The position numbers and the translations under genes are program-made. Positions 24,204 to 31,710 of a DNA stretch of 64,000 nucleotides are shown one piece after another. The notes beneath the pieces were generated by a model. It was not told where the DNA came from and ran no database searches. It saw only the letters and a list, made by a program, of their open reading frames with translations. Numbering within the stretch: the stretch's first letter is position 1; the number at the start of each line of letters is the position of its first letter. The stretch covers positions 6,441,001 to 6,505,000 of the forward strand of contig NZ_OBMJ01000001.1 in the NCBI RefSeq assembly GCF_900199205.1, given 5' to 3'. The stretch is from Streptomyces sp. 1331.2. GTDB taxonomy: Bacteria > Actinomycetota > Actinomycetes > Streptomycetales > Streptomycetaceae.

Positions 24204-25471
24204 CCGAGAACCAGTCCGGCAAGGGCACCACCGAGGTCGAGCTCGTCCTCGACCCGGTCGAGCGGGCGATCGCCGACATCGCCCTCGGCCGCGCGGTGAT
24301 CGTGGTCGACGACGAGGACCGCGAGAACGAGGGCGACATCGTCTTCGCCGCCTCCGCCGCCACCCCGGAGCTGATGGCCTTCACCATCCGCTACAGCTCC
24401 GGCGTGATCTGCGCCCCGATGACCGGCGAGGAGCTGGACCGGCTCAAGCTCCCGCCGATGACGCAGGTCAACGAGGACCGCAAGGGCACCGCGTACACCG
24501 TCTCGGTGGACGCCCGCGAGGGGGTGGACACCGGCATCTCGGCCGCCGACCGCGCCCGCACCGTGCGGCTGCTCTCCTCGCCCGGCACCGAGCCCGGCGA
24601 CCTCACCCGCCCCGGGCACGTCTTCCCGCTGCGTGCCGTCGAGGGCGGCGTGCTGGTGCGCCCCGGCCACACCGAGGCCGCCGTCGACCTGGCCCGGCTC
24701 GCCGGGCTGGCACCGGCCGGCGCGATCGCCGAGGTGGTCAACGACGACGGTTCCATGGCCCGGCTGCCCGAGCTGGTCGTCTTCGCCCGCGAGCACGGCC
24801 TCGCGATCATCTCCATCGAGGAACTGATCGCCTACCGCCGCCGCACCGAGCTGCACGTCGACCGCGCCGCCGTCACCGCCCTGCCCACCGCGTACGGCGA
24901 GTTCACCGCCGTCGGCTACAAGGGCACCATCGACGGCGTCGAGCACATCGCGCTGGTGGCCGGCGGCCTGGCGGCCGACGGGCGGCTGCCGGACGGCGAG
25001 GACGTCCTGGTGCGGGTCCACTCCGAGTGCCTGACCGGTGACGTCTTCGGCTCGCTGCGCTGCGACTGCGGCCCGCAGCTGGAGGCCTCGCTGCGGCGGG
25101 TCGCCGAGGCCGGCCGCGGCGTGGTGCTCTACCTGCGCGGCCACGAGGGCCGGGGGATCGGCCTGGCCCACAAGCTGCGCGCGTACGAGCTGCAGGAGCA
25201 GGGCCGCGACACCGTCGAGGCCAATCTGGACCTGGGCCTGCCCGCCGACGCCCGCGACTACAGCATCGCGGCGCAGATGCTGGTGGACCTCGGCATCCGC
25301 TCGCTCACCCTGCTCACCAACAACCCGCAGAAGCTGACCGCGCTCACCGAGCACGGCCTCAAGGTCAAGGGGCGAGAGGCCGTCGAGATCGCGCCGGGCG
25401 AGCACAACCTGCGCTACCTGCGCACCAAGCGCGACCGGATGGGCCACGACCTGCCCGGCCTCGGCTCCTGA
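24200..25471 (+). CDS. ribBA: Bifunctional 3,4-dihydroxy-2-butanone-4-phosphate synthase / GTP cyclohydrolase II
   Basis: The protein has 423 residues. The RibB half (about 1-210) shows VVDDEDRENEGDIV and RPGHVFPLRA. The RibA half has HSECLTGDVFGSLRCDCGPQ with the three zinc cysteines, then YLRGHEGRGIGLAHKLRAYE and LTNNPQKL. It supplies both precursors, from ribulose 5-phosphate and from GTP, the committed steps of riboflavin synthesis. ATG overlaps the ribM stop (ATGA). A stretch of about 20 residues before the core (TENQSGKGTTEVELVLDPVE) is variable. Confidence 0.96.
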   Translation: MTENQSGKGTTEVELVLDPVERAIADIALGRAVIVVDDEDRENEGDIVFAASAATPELMAFTIRYSSGVICAPMTGEELDRLKLPPMTQVNEDRKGTAYTVSVDAREGVDTGISAADRARTVRLLSSPGTEPGDLTRPGHVFPLRAVEGGVLVRPGHTEAAVDLARLAGLAPAGAIAEVVNDDGSMARLPELVVFAREHGLAIISIEELIAYRRRTELHVDRAAVTALPTAYGEFTAVGYKGTIDGVEHIALVAGGLAADGRLPDGEDVLVRVHSECLTGDVFGSLRCDCGPQLEASLRRVAEAGRGVVLYLRGHEGRGIGLAHKLRAYELQEQGRDTVEANLDLGLPADARDYSIAAQMLVDLGIRSLTLLTNNPQKLTALTEHGLKVKGREAVEIAPGEHNLRYLRTKRDRMGHDLPGLGS

Positions 25472-25503
25472 AGTACCCCACCAACCACAGGAAGCAGGAA
25501 GAC

Positions 25504-25977
25504 ATGAGCGGCCACGGAGCCCCCGAGCTGACCATCGACGGCGCCGCCGACCTGAAGGTCGCCGTCGTCGCCGCCCAGTGGCACGACACGGTGATGAACG
25601 GCCTGCTGGACGGCGCCCACCGCGCGCTCAAGGAGCTGGGCATCGCCGAGCCGACGGTGCTGCGCGTCCCCGGCACCTTCGAGCTGCCGGTCGCCGCCAA
25701 GCGCCTCGCCGAGGGCGGCTACGACGCCGTGGTGGCGCTCGGCGTGGTGATCCGCGGCGGCACCCCGCACTTCGACTACGTCTGCCAGGCGGCCACCGCG
25801 GGCCTCACCCAGGTCAGCGTCGACACCGGCGTCCCGGTCGGCTTCGGCGTGCTGACCTGCGACAACGAGGAGCAGGCGCTCGACCGCGCCGGCCTGCCCG
25901 GCTCCGCCGAGGACAAGGGCCACGAGGCGGTCACCGCCGCCGTCGCCACCGCCGCGGTGCTGCGCGCCGCGCTCTGA
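25504..25977 (+). CDS. ribH: 6,7-dimethyl-8-ribityllumazine synthase
   Basis: The protein has 157 residues, usual for the icosahedral or pentameric enzyme. Motifs: VVAAQWHDTVMNGLLDGAHR, VPGTFELPVAAKRLA, VVIRGGTPHFDYVC (catalytic histidine) and PVGFGVLTCDNEEQALDRAG. It condenses the RibA-derived pyrimidine with dihydroxybutanone phosphate to give the substrate of RibE. Last gene of the riboswitch operon, 32 bases after ribBA with a GGAAG ribosome site, and followed by a strong terminator. Confidence 0.96.
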   Translation: MSGHGAPELTIDGAADLKVAVVAAQWHDTVMNGLLDGAHRALKELGIAEPTVLRVPGTFELPVAAKRLAEGGYDAVVALGVVIRGGTPHFDYVCQAATAGLTQVSVDTGVPVGFGVLTCDNEEQALDRAGLPGSAEDKGHEAVTAAVATAAVLRAAL

Positions 25978-26000
25978 CCACAGCCCGTACGGCGCCGGAG

Positions 26001-26048
26001 CGGTCCCGGACCGTGGACGTCCACCGGACTGTCCACGGTCCGGGACCG
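26001..26048 (+). terminator. Riboflavin operon terminator
   Basis: An 18-bp perfect stem (CGGTCCCGGACCGTGGAC with GTCCACGGTCCGGGACCG), 12-base loop and following GTTTACC, 23 bases after the ribH stop. It separates ribH from hisE, which start only 41 bases later. Confidence 0.9.
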
Positions 26049-26089
26049 TTTACCGTCCGTCCGCCCGCACGCCGTAAGGTGGCCCCATC

Positions 26090-26362
26090 ATGGCTTCGAA
26101 GACATTCGAGGAGCTCTTCGCCGAGCTCCAGCAGAAGGCCGCCACCGGCGACCCCTCGTCCTCCCGTACCGCGCAGCTCGTCCAGCAGGGCGTCCATGCG
26201 ATCGGCAAGAAGGTCGTCGAGGAGGCCGCCGAGGTCTGGATGGCCGCCGAGTTCCAGTCGGACGAGCAGACGGCGGAGGAGATCTCGCAGCTCCTCTACC
26301 ACCTTCAGGTGATGATGATCGCCCGTGGACTGACGCTCGACGACGTCTACAAGTACCTCTGA
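26090..26362 (+). CDS. hisE: Phosphoribosyl-ATP diphosphatase
   Basis: The protein has 90 residues with the all-alpha NTP-pyrophosphohydrolase pattern: KTFEELFAELQQKA, GVHAIGKKVVEEAAEVWMAA (EExxE metal ligands) and ISQLLYHLQVMMIARGLTLD. It is the second step of histidine synthesis, releasing pyrophosphate from phosphoribosyl-ATP. It stands 52 bases before hisG, the first step, so the two form a small operon. Its promoter must lie in or just before the terminator region because only 41 bases separate it from the preceding hairpin. Confidence 0.95.
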   Translation: MASKTFEELFAELQQKAATGDPSSSRTAQLVQQGVHAIGKKVVEEAAEVWMAAEFQSDEQTAEEISQLLYHLQVMMIARGLTLDDVYKYL

Positions 26363-26414
26363 CCGACAAGCTCCCCGAGCACACCCCTCCCAACAGGTAA
26401 GGAAGCAACCTCAC

Positions 26415-27263
26415 ATGCTGCGCATCGCCGTCCCCAACAAGGGTTCTCTCTCGGGTCCCGCGGCGGAGATGCTCCATGAGGCCGGCTACCGCCAGCGGAA
26501 GGACCCGAAGGAGCTCGTCCTCGTCGACCCGAACAACGAGGTCGAGTTCTTCTTCCTGCGCCCGCGCGACATCGCCGTCTACGTCGGCTCCGGCCGGCTG
26601 GACGTCGGCATCACCGGCCGCGACCTCCTGCTGGACTCGCACTCCAACGCCGAGGAGGTGCTCGCCCTCGGCTTCGCCGGGTCGACCTTCCGCTTCGCCC
26701 GCCCCGAGGGCGTCGCCGTGGAGGACGTCAAGGGCCTGGAGGGCCTGCGGATCGCGACCTCCTACACCGGCCTGGTCGAGCAGCACCTGGCCGACCACGG
26801 CGTGAAGGCGACGGTCACCAAGCTGGACGGCGCGGTCGAGACCGCGGTGCAGCTGGGTGTGGCCGACGTGATCGCCGACGTCGTGGAGACCGGCACCAGC
26901 CTGCGCAACGCGGGCCTGGAGGTCTTCGGCGACCCGATCCTGATCTCGGACGCCGTGGTGATCCGCCCCAAGGGCGCGGGCGAGGACGCACGGGTGGAGC
27001 AGTTCCTGCGCCGCCTCCAGGGCGTGCTGGTGGCCCGCCGCTACGTGCTGATGGACTACGACATCCGCGCCGAGAGCGTCGGCGCCGCCGTGGCGCTCAC
27101 CCCCGGCCTGGAGTCGCCGACCGTCTCGCCGCTGCACACCGAGGGCTGGGTCGCGGTCCGCGCGATGGTGCTCCGCAAGGAGGCCCAGCGGATCATGGAC
27201 GACCTGTGGGGCATCGGCGCCCGGGCCATCCTGGTCACCAACATCCACGCCTGCCGCCTCTGA
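26415..27263 (+). CDS. hisG: ATP phosphoribosyltransferase, long form
   Basis: The protein has 282 residues. RIAVPNKGSLSGPAAEMLHE opens the catalytic periplasmic-binding-like fold. GLRIATSYTGLVEQ, GAVETAVQLGVADVIADVVE and TGTSLRNAGLE carry the PRPP-binding region. The last 75 residues (ESPTVSPLHTEGWVAVRAMV to ILVTNIHACRL) are the ACT-like regulatory domain of the long HisG type, so feedback inhibition by histidine is expected and no HisZ partner is needed. GGAAG is near the ATG. First committed step of histidine synthesis. Confidence 0.96.
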   Translation: MLRIAVPNKGSLSGPAAEMLHEAGYRQRKDPKELVLVDPNNEVEFFFLRPRDIAVYVGSGRLDVGITGRDLLLDSHSNAEEVLALGFAGSTFRFARPEGVAVEDVKGLEGLRIATSYTGLVEQHLADHGVKATVTKLDGAVETAVQLGVADVIADVVETGTSLRNAGLEVFGDPILISDAVVIRPKGAGEDARVEQFLRRLQGVLVARRYVLMDYDIRAESVGAAVALTPGLESPTVSPLHTEGWVAVRAMVLRKEAQRIMDDLWGIGARAILVTNIHACRL

Positions 27264-27318
27264 CCTGCGCACTCCGGCCCGGCCGGTCGTCGTCGCGCAG
27301 TTAAGCAAGGGTTGAATG

Positions 27319-27348
27319 GGGCGGGGACGCCGGACGGCGTCCCCGCCC
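27319..27348 (+). terminator. hisG terminator
   Basis: A perfect 13-bp stem GGGCGGGGACGCC / GGCGTCCCCGCCC with a four-base loop GGAC and two following T, 55 bases downstream of hisG. Confidence 0.88.
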
Positions 27349-27380
27349 TTCGCCTGGAACCACCCCATCGGAGACCCCAC

Positions 27381-27821
27381 GTGTCCACGCCGCCCGTCGA
27401 GTTCCCCGTCACCTGGGCGCCGCGCCGCACCCGCGCCGTGCTGCTGCCGGTCTGCGTCGTGCTGGTGGCGCTGTTCGCCGTGCTGGCCGTGCTGCTCCCG
27501 GAGAACTGGCAGCTCAACGACCGGATCATGATGACGGGCAGCGGCGTGCTGTTCGCCGCCGTCGGCCTGATGCTGGCCCGCCCCCGGGTCAGCGCCGACC
27601 GGGACGGCGTGACGGTGGTCAACTTCGTCCGCAAGCGCCGGCTCGCCTGGGCCGAGATCGTCCGGGTCAACTTCCGCCAGGGCGACCCGTGGGCCACCCT
27701 CGACCTCGCCGACGGCACCTCGCTCGCCGCGGTCGGCATCCAGTCCGGTGTCGGCAAGGCGCAGGCGATCGCGGACGCCCGCGCCCTGCGCGACCTGGTC
27801 GAGCACCACGCGAAGGTCTGA
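27381..27821 (+). CDS. PH domain-containing membrane protein
   Basis: The protein has 146 residues from GTG with GGAG upstream. Two hydrophobic helices (VLLPVCVVLVALFAVLAVLL and MMTGSGVLFAAVGLMLARPR) precede a bacterial PH-like domain with VSADRDGVTVVNFVRKRRLA and WAEIVRVNFRQGDPWATLDL. Such small proteins are common in actinobacteria next to his or rib genes and have no defined function. Monocistronic between two terminator-like elements. Confidence 0.78.
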   Translation: MSTPPVEFPVTWAPRRTRAVLLPVCVVLVALFAVLAVLLPENWQLNDRIMMTGSGVLFAAVGLMLARPRVSADRDGVTVVNFVRKRRLAWAEIVRVNFRQGDPWATLDLADGTSLAAVGIQSGVGKAQAIADARALRDLVEHHAKV

Positions 27822-27925
27822 GGACGGGCCGCGGCTCCGGAGCCCCGACCTGCGGTTCCGGGCCCCGGTGGGTCCTGGCACCCTTCCCGCCCTGAGTCCG
27901 AACACGCTTCCTGCCTCCGCCTGGG

Positions 27926-28125
27926 TATGGTCTACGCTGGTAAAAGCAGGGCAAAGTTCGCCCTGCTCCGACGCGCGACCCCGACGCGACCGCGACGCGG
28001 CCTCCGGCAGCGACCGCGGATGCGTCCCCGCACCGACCTGAGGAGTGACTCTCCCCCTCGATGGACGATCCGTCCGGTAGTACCTGCGCCGCCTCACTTC
28101 CGATCCACGGAAGGCAGGCGGCACT
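27926..28125 (+). promoter_or_regulatory. Structured 5' leader of the CNNM pair
   Basis: A possible -10 hexamer TATGGT at 27926-27931 would start an RNA of about 190 bases. It opens with a hairpin GCAGGGC-AAAGTTC-GCCCTGC (27946-27966). It continues with short self-complementary stretches (GGAG-TGA-CTCTCC, GGACG-ATC-CGTCC). It ends in a nested hairpin whose outer stem GCCGCCT/AGGCGGC (28088-28094 with 28116-28122) and inner stem TTCC/GGAA take up the purine-rich ribosome site just before the GTG of the first gene. This looks like translational control by RNA structure. No known Mg, Mn or NiCo riboswitch consensus was recognised. Confidence 0.45.
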
Positions 28126-29469
28126 GTGATCACCGCCTGGCTGCTGTTGTTCGCAGCCGTTCTCCTGATCCTCGCCAACGGCCTGTTCGTGGCCGCCGAG
28201 TTCGCCTTCGTGACCGTCGAGCGCGGGGCGGTGGAACGTTCCGCCGAGGCGGGCGACGCCAAGTCCGCCCGCGTCGCCCGGGCCGTGCGGCACCTCTCGT
28301 TCGAGCTCTCCGGCGCCCAGCTCGGCATCACCGTCACCTCGCTGGTGGTCGGCATGCTCGCCGAGCCGGCCCTGTCGACCCTGCTCGCACCCGTGATGTC
28401 CGGCCTCGGCGTGCCCGACTCGGCCGCCCGCGGCGTCGCCGTGGTCGTCGGCATGGTGCTGGCCACCGTCGTCCAGATGGTGATCGGCGAGCTCGTGCCC
28501 AAGAACTGGGCGATCTCCCGCCCGCTCCAGGTGGCCCGCGCGGTCGCGGCCCCGCACATGGCGTTCTCCTTCGCCTGCCGCCCGCTGATCAGCTTCCTCA
28601 ACGGCGCCGCCGACCGCACCGTACGGGCCTTCGGCATCGAGCCGCAGGAGGAGCTGGGCCACGCCCGCACCCCGGCCGAGCTGGTCTCGCTGGCCCGGCA
28701 CTCGGCCAAGGCCGGCGCGATCGACGAGGAGTCGGCGACCCTGTTCGTCCGCACCCTGGGCCTGAGCGAGCTGACCGCCGAGTCCGTGATGACCCCGCGG
28801 GTCGACGTGGCCGCGCTCCAGCGCGACGCCACCGCCTCCGACGTGCTCAACCTGACCCGGGCCACCGGCCTGTCCCGCTTCCCGGTGTACGCCGACAGCC
28901 TGGACGAGGTCACCGGCATCGTCACGCTCAAGGACGCCCTCGCCGTTCCGGCCGCCCGGCGCGGCCTGGTCCGCGTCGGCGAGCTCTCCTCGCCGCCGCT
29001 GCTGGTGCCCGAGACCCTGCCCGCCGAGCGGCTGCTCGAACGGCTGCGCCGCCTCCAGCCGATGGCCATCGTGGTCGACGAGTACGGCGGCACCGCCGGC
29101 GTCGTCACCGTCGAGGACATCGTCGAGGAGATCGTCGGCGAGGTGCAGGACGAGCACGACCCGGACGACCACCCCGAACTGTTCCGGCTGCCGGCCGTCG
29201 ACGGCCTGCCGGTCTGGGAGGCCGACGGCCGCACCCGGATCGACCAGCTGGAGCAGATCGGCCTGAACGCCCCGGACGGCCCGTACGAGACGCTGGCCGG
29301 CCTGCTCGCCGACCTGCTCGGCAAGCTCCCCGAGGTCGGCGAGCACGCCGAGCTGCCCGGCTGGCGGCTCACCGTGACCAGTGTCGACCGCCACCGCACC
29401 AGCCAGGTCCGGGTGGAGCGCACCGTCGCACCCGCCGTGTTCGGCGAGGACGAGGAGGCCGTCCGATGA
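28126..29469 (+). CDS. CNNM-type hemolysin-family protein with CBS pair and CorC domain (first of pair)
   Basis: The protein has 447 residues. The DUF21/CNNM membrane domain (about 1-195) has ILANGLFVAAEFAFVTVERG, LGITVTSLVVGMLAEPALS and VIGELVPKNWAI. Then come two CBS motifs (SVMTPRVDVAAL, VVDEYGGTAGVVTVEDIVEE) and the CorC/HlyC domain up to about 440. The CNNM/CorC family exports Mg2+ with Na+ exchange in characterised members; "hemolysin" is a legacy name. GTG start at the edge of a leader hairpin. Its stop overlaps the ATG of a second CNNM gene, so both are translated together and may form a heterodimer. Confidence 0.9.
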   Translation: MITAWLLLFAAVLLILANGLFVAAEFAFVTVERGAVERSAEAGDAKSARVARAVRHLSFELSGAQLGITVTSLVVGMLAEPALSTLLAPVMSGLGVPDSAARGVAVVVGMVLATVVQMVIGELVPKNWAISRPLQVARAVAAPHMAFSFACRPLISFLNGAADRTVRAFGIEPQEELGHARTPAELVSLARHSAKAGAIDEESATLFVRTLGLSELTAESVMTPRVDVAALQRDATASDVLNLTRATGLSRFPVYADSLDEVTGIVTLKDALAVPAARRGLVRVGELSSPPLLVPETLPAERLLERLRRLQPMAIVVDEYGGTAGVVTVEDIVEEIVGEVQDEHDPDDHPELFRLPAVDGLPVWEADGRTRIDQLEQIGLNAPDGPYETLAGLLADLLGKLPEVGEHAELPGWRLTVTSVDRHRTSQVRVERTVAPAVFGEDEEAVR

Positions 29470-30512
29470 TCGCCCTCCAACTCGCCGTCGCCCTCCTGCT
29501 CCTGCTGGGCAACGCCTTCTTCGTCGGCGCCGAGTTCGCCGTCGTGTCGGTGCGCCGCAGCCAGATCGAACCGCTCGCCGAGGCCGGGCACAAGCGCGCC
29601 CGCACGGTCCTGCACGCGCTGTCCAACGTCTCCGCGATGCTGGCCGCCGCCCAGCTCGGCATCACCGTCTGCTCGCTGGGCCTCGGTGCCCTCGCCGAGC
29701 CGACCATCGCCTCCCTGCTGGAGGACCCGTTCCACGCGATCGGGATCCCGTCCGGCCTGATGCACCCGCTCTCGTACGGGATCTCGCTCGCCCTCGTGGT
29801 CTTCCTGCACATGGTGATGGGCGAGATGGTGCCGAAGAACATGGCCATGGCCGGCCCGGAGAAGGCCGCGCTCTGGCTCGGCCCGCCGCTGGACCGGCTG
29901 GCCCGCTGGCTGGCCCCGGTCATCCGGGTGCTGAACGCCTTCGCCAACGGCGTACTCAGGCTGTTCCGGGTCGACGCCAAGGACGAGGTCGAGTCGGTCT
30001 TCACCACCGAGCAGCTGATGTACCTGCTGGTCGACTCCCGGGACGCCGGCCTGCTCGACGAGGACCGCCAGGAGCGCCTGGAGGACGCCCTGGAGCTGGG
30101 CCACCGCCCGGTCACCGAGGTGCTGCTCAAGCCCGAACAGCTGGTCACCGTGGACACCAAGGCGACCGCCGCCGAGATCGAGGAGCTCGCCCTGCGCACC
30201 GGCTTCTCGCGCTTCCCGGTCACCGACGGCGACCCGGCCGGCCACGGCTACCTCGGCTACGTCCACCTCAAGGACCTCCTCGACGTGGAGGAGCCCTCGG
30301 CCCCGGTCCCGGCCCGCCTCTGGCGGCCGATCACGGTGCTGCGCGGCGGCCTCCCGCTGGACGACGCGCTCGGCGCGATGCGCCGCGCCGCCTGCCACCT
30401 GGCTGCCGTGCTGGACCAGGACGGGCGCACGCTCGGCGTGGTCATGCTGGAGGACGTCCTGGAGGAGCTGATCGGGGAGATGCACGACCCCGACCACCGC
30501 GCGACCGCGTAG
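29466..30512 (+). CDS. CNNM-type hemolysin-family protein with CBS pair (second of pair)
   Basis: The protein has 348 residues. The membrane core shows LLGNAFFVGAEFAVVSVRRS, LGITVCSLGLGALAEPTIAS and VMGEMVPKNMAMAGP. The CBS pair covers about residues 210-340 (HRPVTEVLLKPEQLVTVDTK, LEDVLEELIGEMHD). Unlike the first protein it ends right after the CBS pair and has no CorC domain, so the two differ in regulation. ATG overlaps the stop of the upstream gene (ATGA). Such unequal tandem pairs suggest a heteromeric transporter or channel for Mg2+ or Co2+; that is inference from the family. Confidence 0.9.
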   Translation: MIALQLAVALLLLLGNAFFVGAEFAVVSVRRSQIEPLAEAGHKRARTVLHALSNVSAMLAAAQLGITVCSLGLGALAEPTIASLLEDPFHAIGIPSGLMHPLSYGISLALVVFLHMVMGEMVPKNMAMAGPEKAALWLGPPLDRLARWLAPVIRVLNAFANGVLRLFRVDAKDEVESVFTTEQLMYLLVDSRDAGLLDEDRQERLEDALELGHRPVTEVLLKPEQLVTVDTKATAAEIEELALRTGFSRFPVTDGDPAGHGYLGYVHLKDLLDVEEPSAPVPARLWRPITVLRGGLPLDDALGAMRRAACHLAAVLDQDGRTLGVVMLEDVLEELIGEMHDPDHRATA

Positions 30513-30658
30513 GTCTCCCGTCCCCGTCCCGGCGCCTCCGGTTCCCGCGTTCGCACCACGGGGTTCCCGCGTTCGCCGAGGGCGTGTCCGCTCCCGGCGA
30601 TTCTGCCCAGAGCATGCAGCCGTTCCATGCCGGCCGCCCTCGGAGGAGAGTGGCCGGC

Positions 30659-31657
30659 ATGAGACTTCTCCTGCTGGGTGGAACGAAGTTCGTCGGACGG
30701 GTCGTCGCCGAGGAGGCGCTGGCCAGGGGCTGGGAGGTGACGGCCCTCAACCGCGGCACACAGCCCGCGCCCGACGGCGTCCGGGTGCTGGAGGGCGACC
30801 GCACGGCCGAGGACGGGCTCGCCGCGCTCGGGACGCAGGAGTGGGACGCGGTGGTGGACACCTGGTCCTGGGCCCCGGCGGCGGTGCGCGACAGCGCCCG
30901 GGCCCTGAAGGGCCGGGTCGGCCACTACGGGTACGTCTCCAGCCGGTCGGTGTACGCGTACCCGCTGGCCGCCGACGCGGGCGAGTCGGCGCCGGTGGTG
31001 GCCTCCTCGCCGGACCTCACCGGCGAGGTGCCCTACGCCGAGGCCAAGCGCGGCGCCGAGCTGGCGCTGGAGGCGGAGTTCGGCGGGCAGGCCCTGCTGG
31101 CCCGCGCCGGACTGATCCTCGGCCCGCACGAGAACATCGGCCGCCTGCCCTGGTGGCTGAACCGGATCGCCCGGGGCGGCCCGGTGCTCGCCCCCGGGCC
31201 GCGCGAGCTGGCGCTGCAGTACGTCGACGCCCGCGACCTCGCGGCCTGGGCCCTGGACGCCGCGGTGGCCCGCCTCGCCGGCCCGTACAACGTGGTCAGC
31301 CCGTCCGGCCACGCCACGATGGGCGAGCTGCTGGAGGCCTGCGTGCGGGCCACCGGCTCGGACGCCGAGCTGCGCTGGACCGAGCCCGAGCGGATCCTGG
31401 CGGCGGGCATCGAGCCGTGGACCGAGCTGCCGATCTGGCTGGCCCCCGGCGAGCTGTACGACTTCCTGCACACCGGCTCGGTCGAGCGTGCCGTCGGCGC
31501 CGGGCTGCGCTGCCGCCCGGTCGCGGAGACGGTCGAGTCCACCTGGGCCTGGCTGCAGGAGATCGGCGGCACCGCCCCGCAACGCTCCGACCGGGCCACC
31601 GTCGGCCTCGACCCCGACCGGGAGGCCGCGCTGCTCAAGGGATCAGCCGGGCTGTGA
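30659..31657 (+). CDS. NAD-dependent epimerase/dehydratase family protein
   Basis: The protein has 332 residues. The Rossmann fold begins LLLGGTKFVGRVVAEEALAR, then VVDTWSWAPAAVRDSARAL, HYGYVSSRSVYAYPL and VPYAEAKRGAELALE. The last carries YxxxK, so the extended-SDR active site is kept. The glycine motif GGxxFVG differs from GxxGxxG and is typical of the isoflavone-reductase/RmlD-like branch. Substrate unknown. The ATG is 10 bases after AGGAG; a GTG three codons earlier overlaps that site and is less likely. Single gene facing the AAA ATPase gene. Confidence 0.88.
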   Translation: MRLLLLGGTKFVGRVVAEEALARGWEVTALNRGTQPAPDGVRVLEGDRTAEDGLAALGTQEWDAVVDTWSWAPAAVRDSARALKGRVGHYGYVSSRSVYAYPLAADAGESAPVVASSPDLTGEVPYAEAKRGAELALEAEFGGQALLARAGLILGPHENIGRLPWWLNRIARGGPVLAPGPRELALQYVDARDLAAWALDAAVARLAGPYNVVSPSGHATMGELLEACVRATGSDAELRWTEPERILAAGIEPWTELPIWLAPGELYDFLHTGSVERAVGAGLRCRPVAETVESTWAWLQEIGGTAPQRSDRATVGLDPDREAALLKGSAGL

Positions 31658-31710
31658 CTCCCGCGTCGGGCGGCAGGACACGCCCTTGGGCCTGTCCGCC
31701 GGTCCGGGGC

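Noticed and set aside
27840..28125. Known magnesium (M-box) or manganese (yybP-ykoY) riboswitch before the CNNM pair
   Set aside because: The conserved sequence blocks of either class are not visible; only unclassified structure is reported.
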